Source: an uncultured Bacteroidales bacterium (GTDB lineage Bacteria > Bacteroidota > Bacteroidia > Bacteroidales > WCHB1-69). From it: a stretch of 5,892 nucleotides of DNA. The position numbers were made by a program, and so were the translations under genes. The stretch lies in assembly GCA_937892025.1 (NCBI GenBank), contig CALAVA010000226.1:1-5892 (forward strand), in the 5' to 3' direction. The notes under the pieces were generated by a model that saw only the letters and a program-made list of their open reading frames with translations, had not been told where the DNA came from and did no database searches. How positions within the stretch are numbered: the first letter of the stretch is position 1; the number at the start of each line of letters is the position of its first letter. Shown here piece after piece: positions 1 through 4,619 of this stretch.

Positions 1-50
1 CATACGAGATCGTGATGTGACTGGAGTTCAGACGTGTGCTCTTCCGATCT
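1..50. other. Illumina P7/TruSeq index adapter (non-genomic)
   Basis: These bases match the end of the Illumina P7 primer (CATACGAGAT), a six-base index (CGTGAT, the reverse complement of TruSeq index 1) and the TruSeq read-2 adapter ending in GCTCTTCCGATCT. This is library sequence left at the end of a contig, not organism DNA. Genomic sequence begins at base 51. The match rests on recalled adapter sequence, which is distinctive and runs without an interruption. Confidence 0.98.
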
Positions 51-816
51 GGTGTTTTTGTACGTATCGAGTAAAATAAGACAATGAAGAAAAATTAAAA
101 TTATCACTTATATCACTGATAGTTAGATTTTTATTTCGGAGTTGACGACTTATTTCCAAAGCGGTATAACGCGTTATCCAATAATTGGCAGAAAAACCAC
201 TTACTTGCTTTGTTACTTCTGACAGATATTTTGAAGTGATACAGAGTTTGTTTGCATAATAACTAACATCTCGGTGTTCTACATAATCACCTTGTTCTAA
301 AAGAGATAGAAATTTATTTATAATTTGTGCATATTGATTGCTTATTTTATTGTTGCCGTATAATTCAGCATGAAAGTCGAAAAAATCAATAATCATACAT
401 TGTATGGCATTTATCATTACCTCTCTATGAAAATGATGTTTGGTGAGTGTCAAACGTTCTTTTATATAATTGAAGTTAAGCATACACACTTTTTGCATCT
501 CTGGTGTTAGTTTCATAATAGGATTTTCAAATAAAGCCAAATGTCCTTTCATACCATAGTTGCTCTGTGGTGTAGAAAGTTCTATAAATTCTTGTGTCAC
601 ATAAATAGCATCAACTTCAAAATCAGAACTTTGTTTTATGTCAGTGATTAAATCTCCGCGTATGACAATTAGGCAATCACCAACTTGGAAATTATATTGT
701 ATATTTCTGAAAGTGAAAGTACAATATCCCTTGTAACAATAAGCATGACAGAGATAACCTATAAAGCGGGTTTCATTTATGCTTGTCAAAGTATTTTCAA
801 TAATCACATTATCCAT
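51..816 (-). CDS. AraC/XylS-family transcriptional regulator, 3' end missing
   Basis: A DNA-binding regulator with an N-terminal ligand-sensing region (roughly residues 15-90, cupin-like beta pattern) and a C-terminal AraC-type double helix-turn-helix. The first HTH spans about residues 183-206 (DVSYYANKL..SKYLSEVTKQ). The second spans about 231-255 and contains the family hallmark ISDISDNFNFSSLSYFTRYVQKH. The genome supplies 255 whole codons plus one base. The open frame then runs into adapter, so the residues QIGRAHV and the TGA stop are artefact. Family members normally continue KHLG.SP..YR, so perhaps 10-20 residues are lost. It is divergent from the SDR gene, a common arrangement in which an AraC regulator controls its neighbour, but the effector is unknown. 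The ATG at 814-816 is the only early start, and it lies at the expected transcription start, suggesting little or no leader. Confidence 0.93.
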
Positions 817-820
817 ATTG

Positions 821-854
821 CAAAGATATATTTTTTCCGTATCCGCGAAGCAAA
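821..854 (-). promoter_or_regulatory. Bacteroidota-type promoter for the AraC-type gene
   Basis: On the minus strand, TATCTTTG (821-828) is a perfect TAnnTTTG -7 element. A TTTG at 851-854 lies 22 bp upstream as a candidate -33 element. The -7 box ends only 4 bp before the ATG, so transcription would begin at about the start codon. The motif is seen in the sequence; its use as a promoter is inferred. Confidence 0.6.
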
Positions 855-892
855 AAATTAGATGTCCTCAAAAAATAAATAGATATATTTTT
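824..892. repeat. Pair of 12-bp direct repeats in the divergent promoter region
   Basis: AGATATATTTTT occurs at 824-835 and again at 881-892, 57 bp apart in the same orientation. The first copy overlaps the minus-strand -7 element of the regulator, and the second overlaps the plus-strand -7 element (886-893) facing the SDR gene. AraC-family proteins often bind direct repeats, so these are candidate operator half-sites. The region is very AT-rich, so chance is a real alternative. Confidence 0.4.
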
Positions 893-899
893 GTACAAA
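886..899 (+). promoter_or_regulatory. Candidate promoter for the SDR gene, with TTTGTACAAA palindrome
   Basis: TATTTTTG at 886-893 fits TAnnTTTG. It is followed by and overlaps a perfect 10-bp palindrome, TTTGTACAAA (890-899), which would lie at the transcription start and could be an operator. No clear -33 TTTG is visible. If used, it gives a leader of roughly 100 nt before the ATG at 1002. A poorer element near 968-974 (TATTTTG, one base short) could give a shorter leader. Confidence 0.4.
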
Positions 900-1001
900 T
901 GATTATAAACAGAAATTCTTAAACTTAAGGTGTTTTAAATTTTAGTGTGTATCAAATTCATTGGCAATATTTTGTTTAATTTTTCGTTATAAAAAATCTC
1001 A

Positions 1002-1844
1002 ATGGCAAACATGAATCAAAAAATCATATTGATAACGGGGGCAAGTAGTGGTATTGGTTATACAACGGCAATGGCTTTATCGCGACAAGGTCATAAAGTG
1101 TATGCAGCCGCCCGCAGAGTGGAAAAAATGGGTGTTTTACATCAACAAGGTGTGCAAATTATCAAATTAGACCTTACAATAGAAAACTCTATAGAAGAAG
1201 CAGTCGCAACTATATTAGATAAGGAGAACCGCATTGACGTTTTAATAAACAATGCCGGTTATGGATATTTTGGAGCCATAGAAAATGTTGATATGGAAGA
1301 AGCACGTCGTCAATTGGAGGTTAATGTGTTTGGTTTGGCTCGTTTATGTCAATTGATATTGCCCATTATGCGGAAACAAGGTTCGGGGCGTATTATTAAT
1401 GTTTCTTCTGTTGCAGGAAAAAGTGTTCTCTATTTTGGAGGCTGGTATCATGTTTCTAAATACGCTGTTGAGGCATTTAGTGATGCTCTGCGTATGGAAA
1501 TGAAACCTTTTGGTATAGACGTGGTATTGATAGAACCCGGTGGCATAAAAACAGAATGGGGAATTATTGCTGCAAAACATTTAGCAGAATCTTCCAAGCA
1601 AACCCCATACGAACAATCAGGGTTACACATGGCAGGTTCACTTGATAAAGTGTATCGTATGGATATTTTATCAAAACCTGAAATCGTAACGAAAGCCATT
1701 TGCAAGGCTGTGAATACCAAACACCCTCATGTGCGTTATTGTATAGGATTTGCCTCTAAAACTATTTTGTTTTTTCATCATTTGTTGCCTGCTCGCTGGT
1801 GGGATGCTTTGATGAGAACATTGTTTGGTAAGATAAAATTATAA
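1002..1844 (+). CDS. Classical short-chain dehydrogenase/reductase (SDR)
   Basis: A cytosolic NAD(P)(H)-dependent oxidoreductase of 280 residues with a Rossmann fold. The cofactor-binding motif TGASSGIG is at residues 12-19, the structural motif NNAG at 83-86, and the catalytic tetrad reads N108, S136, Y149 and K153 (YHVSK). R38-R39 after the second beta strand favour NADP(H) over NAD(H). The post-catalytic PGG (179-181) is also present. The C-terminal section with LPARWWDALM resembles the 17-beta-HSD-like classical SDRs, but the substrate cannot be named. ATG at 1011 (residue 4) is an equally acceptable start and leaves eight residues before TGASSGIG; no Shine-Dalgarno decides between them. 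The gene is divergent from the AraC-type regulator, which may control it, and is followed 14 bp later by a terminator. Confidence 0.93.
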   Translation: MANMNQKIILITGASSGIGYTTAMALSRQGHKVYAAARRVEKMGVLHQQGVQIIKLDLTIENSIEEAVATILDKENRIDVLINNAGYGYFGAIENVDMEEARRQLEVNVFGLARLCQLILPIMRKQGSGRIINVSSVAGKSVLYFGGWYHVSKYAVEAFSDALRMEMKPFGIDVVLIEPGGIKTEWGIIAAKHLAESSKQTPYEQSGLHMAGSLDKVYRMDILSKPEIVTKAICKAVNTKHPHVRYCIGFASKTILFFHHLLPARWWDALMRTLFGKIKL

Positions 1845-1858
1845 TTACGCATAACAGA

Positions 1859-1915
1859 ACACCTAAAAAAAAACAAAAAGGAAAAGTTAACTTTTCCTTT
1901 TTGTTTTTTAGGTGT
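1859..1915. terminator. Long bidirectional hairpin terminator between SDR gene and tRNA
   Basis: A 30-base left arm (1859-1888) pairs with a 27-base right arm (1889-1915). The only mismatch is a run of nine A against six T, which leaves a three-base bulge. The centre is GTTAAC, so the real loop would be small. The arms are A- and T-rich around a GGAAAAG core, giving a U tract on either strand. It lies between convergent units, the SDR gene (+) and tRNA (-), and its right arm touches the tRNA discriminator base. Confidence 0.8.
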
Positions 1916-1988
1916 GGTCCCTCTTGGGCTCGAACCAAGGACCCTCTGATTATGAGTCAGATGCTCTAACCAGCTGAGCTAAGGGACC
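1915..1988 (-). tRNA. tRNA with CAU anticodon, elongator type (tRNA-Ile2 or tRNA-Met)
   Basis: All four arms fold without mismatch: acceptor GGTCCCT/AGGGACC, D stem GCTC/GAGC, anticodon stem TCTGA/TCAGA around loop CTCATAA, T stem CTTGG/CCAAG with loop TTCGAGC, and discriminator A at 1915. The anticodon CAT is at 1952-1954. The paired G1-C72 and the lack of three G-C pairs in the anticodon stem exclude the initiator. C4-G69 and C5-G68 are features of E. coli tRNA-Ile2, read by the lysidine synthetase TilS, so Ile2 is plausible, but elongator Met is not excluded. The CCA end is not encoded (CACC follows A73), so it must be added enzymatically. Confidence 0.96.
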
Positions 1989-2009
1989 TCAATCGGATTA
2001 CCCGATTGA
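1989..2009 (-). other. Leader hairpin flush with the tRNA 5' end
   Basis: TCAATCGG (1989-1996) and CCGATTGA (2002-2009) are perfect complements around a 5-base loop. The stem begins at the base immediately before tRNA position 1 and ends about 10 bp from the tRNA -7 element, so nearly all of the primary leader would be this hairpin. It may position RNase P or another nuclease for 5' processing; that role is inferred. Confidence 0.6.
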
Positions 2010-2018
2010 CAAGTGTTG

Positions 2019-2026
2019 CAAAGGTA
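2019..2026 (-). promoter_or_regulatory. -7 promoter element of the tRNA gene
   Basis: On the minus strand TACCTTTG fits the Bacteroidota TAnnTTTG consensus exactly. It is 31 bp upstream of the mature tRNA 5' end and just upstream of the leader hairpin. No TTTG -33 box is visible; the upstream sequence is A/T tracts instead. Confidence 0.6.
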
Positions 2027-2029
2027 TAA

Positions 2030-2077
2030 TTTTTTTTCATAAAAAATCGTGTTTTATATTTTTTTTATAAAAAAAAA
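2030..2077. other. Phased A/T tracts between two divergent promoters
   Basis: Five runs follow each other: T8 (2030-2037), A6 (2041-2046), T4 (2052-2055), T8 (2059-2066) and A9 (2069-2077). Their centres are about 9-10.5 bp apart, close to one helical turn, which is the pattern of intrinsically curved DNA. The stretch lies between the tRNA promoter on the minus strand and the membrane-protein promoter on the plus strand and may act as an UP-like or bending element for either. Confidence 0.4.
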
Positions 2078-2078
2078 G

Positions 2079-2086
2079 TATCTTTG
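2079..2086 (+). promoter_or_regulatory. -7 promoter element of the HdeD-like gene
   Basis: TATCTTTG is a perfect TAnnTTTG element. Transcription would start near 2091, leaving a leader of about 30 nt before the ATG at 2120. The region where a -33 box is expected holds only GTTTTA (2051-2056). This box contains the TTG at 2084 that would otherwise be taken as a start codon. Confidence 0.6.
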
Positions 2087-2119
2087 CAAAAAATATATTT
2101 TAACGAAATTTTAGTAAAA

Positions 2120-2719
2120 ATGAAAACAAGTACAAAAATTTGGATGTGTCTTGCAGGTCTTGCAATTGTAGCACTTGGCATTATTTGCCTTATTTATCCC
2201 GGTAATACTATCCTCTCTATGGCATGGTTGATAGGTTTGATGTTTTTCATCAGTGGTTGCTCGTCTTTTGTTGCATGGTTTGATTGGCGGAGATTGTTGC
2301 CACAAAGTGGTTTGTTGTTTTTATCCGCGTTGTTACAAATTATTTTAGGCTTTGTGATGGTAATCTGTCCGGAACCTTTGGCAATAGGGCTTCCTTTTAT
2401 ATTTTCCTTATGGCTTCTGTTTGAAGGCGTTAGTATTTTTGTTCATTCTTTCGATTTTAAACGTATAGGATTTCATTATTGGTGGTTACTTTTGTGTATA
2501 GGATTGATAGCTACTATTTTGGGAACTTGTGGTCTTCTTAATCCAGAAGTGGGTGCAAAAACATTAACTTACATAGTTAGTATCGGCATTATTTTAACAG
2601 GTATTGGCTATTGGGTAAAATTGTATGCGATTAGCAAGGTTGAAAAGAAATTAAAACAAATTAAAGAACGTTTCGATTTTCTTAATGCTGAAGAAGTAAA
2701 ATCAGAAGAAATAAAATAA
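2120..2719 (+). CDS. HdeD/DUF308-family six-helix membrane protein
   Basis: A 199-residue inner-membrane protein. Six hydrophobic segments lie at about residues 7-26, 31-52, 64-83, 86-108, 119-140 and 148-170, followed by a charged, probably cytoplasmic tail (171-199, rich in K and E). They form three two-helix repeats, each with a Gly-rich first helix and a proline turn: IYPG (25-28), CPEP (83-86) and LNPE (140-143). This is the layout of the HdeD/DUF308 family. E. coli HdeD takes part in acid resistance at high cell density, but family members have few proven functions, so no specific role is claimed. The frame is open up to a TTG at 2084, but that TTG lies inside the promoter -7 box, so ATG 2120 is chosen. 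It appears monocistronic. Confidence 0.88.
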   Translation: MKTSTKIWMCLAGLAIVALGIICLIYPGNTILSMAWLIGLMFFISGCSSFVAWFDWRRLLPQSGLLFLSALLQIILGFVMVICPEPLAIGLPFIFSLWLLFEGVSIFVHSFDFKRIGFHYWWLLLCIGLIATILGTCGLLNPEVGAKTLTYIVSIGIILTGIGYWVKLYAISKVEKKLKQIKERFDFLNAEEVKSEEIK

Positions 2720-2723
2720 TCCC

Positions 2724-2741
2724 GATAAACAACCGTTTATC
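2724..2741. other. Small hairpin just after the HdeD-like stop codon
   Basis: GATAAAC (2724-2730) and GTTTATC (2735-2741) are perfect 7-bp inverted repeats around a 4-base loop, 4 bp after the stop codon and 10 bp before the main terminator. It may stabilise the transcript 3' end; the function is not shown. Confidence 0.4.
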
Positions 2742-2751
2742 AAATGTTGTC

Positions 2752-2786
2752 AAATGGGTATAACACAATGTGTTATACCCATTTTT
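2752..2786 (+). terminator. Strong intrinsic terminator of the HdeD-like gene
   Basis: AAATGGGTATAACACA (2752-2767) pairs perfectly over 16 bp with 2769-2784, with a single unpaired base between the arms, so a few inner pairs would open to form a loop. A T5 tract (2782-2786) follows the GGGTA/TACCC stem. Its position 32 bp after the stop codon fits factor-independent termination of the membrane-protein transcript. Confidence 0.8.
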
Positions 2787-2959
2787 AGTTGATAGGATTT
2801 GGATAGTTTTAACACTTTGCCCACGGCAGTTACGGCAAGCCTTGATTATTGCCACTTTTATCTTGCAAAAACCATTGAAACATAGAGTTTTGCTATTATC
2901 AGCCATTTAGTTTATATGTTCAATTCAGGAAGTTATAATAACGGATGATAACACAATTA
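2787..2959. other. Gene-poor stretch with a doubtful minus-strand reading frame
   Basis: No gene can be called firmly here. A minus-strand frame runs from an ATG at 2904-2906 down to 2682 (74 residues). It begins MADNSKTLCFNGFCKIKV, contains CRNC, passes through the terminator hairpin and ends inside the 3' end of the HdeD-like gene with a hydrophobic tail. I see no TAnnTTTG element upstream of it. Bases 2817-2840 are locally GC-richer than the surroundings. It could be a remnant of a mobile or conserved element, or simply chance; I recognise no family. Confidence 0.3.
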
Positions 2960-2997
2960 TATTTTTGTTAAACTCACTTTAAAATTGTGTATTTTTG
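2960..2997 (+). promoter_or_regulatory. Tandem -7 elements upstream of the nitrilase-family gene
   Basis: TATTTTTG occurs twice, at 2960-2967 and at 2990-2997, both exact TAnnTTTG matches 30 bp apart. The TTTG of the first copy (2964-2967) sits 22 bp before the second and can serve as its -33 element. The downstream copy gives a leader of about 20 nt to the ATG at 3024. Inverted repeats ACACAATT (2951-2958) and AATTGTGT (2983-2990) flank the spacer and could be operator arms. Confidence 0.6.
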
Positions 2998-3023
2998 CAA
3001 AAACTTAATTTCAAATCAAAAAT

Positions 3024-3809
3024 ATGTGTAACATTTATAAAATATGCCTTGTCCAAGCGGATATAGATTGTAAAAATATAAACAAAAACCTTCAAAACTA
3101 TCTCTCTTTATTAGCACAACTAAAAGATAAAACAGATTTAATTATTTTTCCTGAAATGTTTTCTTGCGGATTTTCAGAGGATTTACCATCTATAGTAGCA
3201 GATATTCAGGCTGAAAGTTTTGCATTTCTCCAAGAAATTAGTCAAACTTATGAATGTTCAGTTTTAGCAAGTATGCCTGTACAAGCAAATAATCAGTTAT
3301 TTAATCGCTTATTTTGGATTGACAAAAAAGAAATTTTGTTAGAATACAATAAAAACCATCTATTTTTTGGAATTGAAAAACAATATTTTAAAAAAGGTAG
3401 TGCAAGAAAAATTCTCAGGCATAAAAACTGGGGATTTTTGCCTCTAACTTGTTATGATATGCGTTTTCCGAAATGGTGCAGAAACGCAACAGACTTCCAA
3501 AGTCAAAAACTTCTTTATGATTGTTTGATATTTTCTACCAATTTTCCCGCTGCCCGTTCACAAGTTTTTGACATTTTGTCTTCTGCGAGAGCGATTGAAA
3601 ATCAATCTTTTGTCGTTTCTGTCAATAGAATAGGATTAGATGGTTTTGGGGTTGCCCATAGTGGCGGAAGTAAAATTATTGACCCTTCTGGCAGAATTTT
3701 AGCACAACTGCCTAAAAATCAACAAGGTATATTGGAATACAATTTGGATAAATCTCATTTAGAGAGGTTTAGACAACACATTCCTATCTACAAAGATTGG
3801 GATAATTAA
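3024..3809 (+). CDS. Nitrilase-superfamily carbon-nitrogen hydrolase, probable omega-amidase (YafV/Nit2 type)
   Basis: A cytosolic 261-residue amidase. The catalytic residues are visible in order: E44 in FPEMF, K110 in YNKNHLFF, the second glutamate E118, and the nucleophile C143 in LTCYDMRFP. The later segments SARAIENQ and SGGSKIIDPSGRIL are typical of the superfamily fold. The length and the PEMFSCGFS and CYDMRFP segments best match the YafV/Nit2 group. That group hydrolyses alpha-ketoglutaramate or alpha-ketosuccinamate to the keto acid and ammonia, cleaning up after glutamine or methionine-salvage transamination. The substrate here is inferred only. The ATG start is the first in frame and fits the short leader. 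Its last 51 bp overlap the 3' end of the convergent ResB-like gene, and no clear terminator follows. Confidence 0.88.
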   Translation: MCNIYKICLVQADIDCKNINKNLQNYLSLLAQLKDKTDLIIFPEMFSCGFSEDLPSIVADIQAESFAFLQEISQTYECSVLASMPVQANNQLFNRLFWIDKKEILLEYNKNHLFFGIEKQYFKKGSARKILRHKNWGFLPLTCYDMRFPKWCRNATDFQSQKLLYDCLIFSTNFPAARSQVFDILSSARAIENQSFVVSVNRIGLDGFGVAHSGGSKIIDPSGRILAQLPKNQQGILEYNLDKSHLERFRQHIPIYKDWDN

Positions 3810-4610
3810 CAGATTGATAATTACATGTAAAAAAACAAAACAAACACCTATTTTGAAAGTTTGTTTCCAAATATCATATACAAAACATAATTTTACCCAA
3901 GATTTCATTTCAGATTTATCGCAAGACATAAGCAAAATATCCCAACCCTTGTAATGGAATGGATAATTGGCTTTTAGTTGAACATAAGTTGTGTCATTTC
4001 CATTTGCCGTTATATGCAAACATACAATAGGGTTATTTTTATGAAAATCAATATTTTGCAAACTAATTTCATCGCCTCCTTGCAGAAAAGCAGTGGCTTG
4101 TTTGCCCACTATCAATTCTTTTTGCACAATATCATTACACCCCCATTGAACATGAAAAACAATACATATCAATCCAATATATAAGAAAATGTGTTGAACC
4201 CATGTTTTTATCCGCAGGCGAAAACTATCTATACATCTTATGCTTAGGCCTATCATAAAAAATATAGAAAATAGGCATGTTCCCCAATATGCATTCCATT
4301 GTTTTATCGACACAATATCTCCACAACTTATTTGTTGAGGAACAAACAAAAGCAATAAAATAGAACCGAGATAATAAAGACAACTGATAGTCAAGAAATT
4401 TTTATTGAGGAAAAAACGCACTAAACAAGTTTTTTCTGCGAACAAATTCAAACAGATACCAATAGACAAGACAAGCAAAACTAAAATTCCATTCCAAGGA
4501 TAGAGAATTGCAGACGGCAAAAAATTAACAGAAAAATGCAACAAAAACGACATTAATATTGTTGCCAAAAATCCCAAACAAGCAAAAAGTATTTTTTTCA
4601 TGTTTTTCAT
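3759..4610 (-). CDS. Multi-spanning membrane protein resembling ResB (cytochrome c biogenesis)
   Basis: A 283-residue membrane protein. Predicted helices are at about residues 6-28, 36-57, 72-91, 107-125 and 139-156, then a soluble, probably periplasmic domain at 157-250, then a last helix at about 252-273. The soluble domain contains VQLKANYPFHYKGWDILLMSCD (ending at residue 231) followed by VYDIW (244-248). This resembles the ResB pattern of N-P-x-x-Y-K-G-W..Y-D followed by D-P-W and a final helix. ResB/CcsB works with CcsA in System II haem delivery to apocytochrome c. No ccsA is adjacent, and the match is distant. Thirteen cysteines by count is high. Histidines at 25 and 153 lie in or near helices and could be haem ligands. 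The ATG at 4599-4601 (residue 4) is an alternative start. It begins 9 bp after the nspC stop, so it is probably co-transcribed with nspC. Confidence 0.6.
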   Translation of the reverse strand: MKNMKKILFACLGFLATILMSFLLHFSVNFLPSAILYPWNGILVLLVLSIGICLNLFAEKTCLVRFFLNKNFLTISCLYYLGSILLLLFVPQQISCGDIVSIKQWNAYWGTCLFSIFFMIGLSIRCIDSFRLRIKTWVQHIFLYIGLICIVFHVQWGCNDIVQKELIVGKQATAFLQGGDEISLQNIDFHKNNPIVCLHITANGNDTTYVQLKANYPFHYKGWDILLMSCDKSEMKSWVKLCFVYDIWKQTFKIGVCFVFLHVIINLLIIPIFVDRNVLSKPL

Positions 4611-4619
4611 ATATTTTGT

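Noticed and set aside
28..50. Genuine C-terminus and stop codon for the AraC-type regulator
   Set aside because: These bases are adapter; the last codons and the TGA are not genomic.
1344..1720. Minus-strand open frames inside the SDR gene
   Set aside because: They lie wholly within a gene with complete SDR motifs, have no promoter or family resemblance, and are shadows of its codon pattern.
2111..2305. Minus-strand frame opposite the HdeD-like gene, rich in Cys and Lys
   Set aside because: It is antisense to hydrophobic helix codons, has no promoter element, and its composition follows from the complementary strand.
3978..4184. Plus-strand frame of 68 residues within the ResB-like gene
   Set aside because: It is shorter than and contained in the opposite-strand gene, which has clear helices and a ResB-like motif and sits in an operon.
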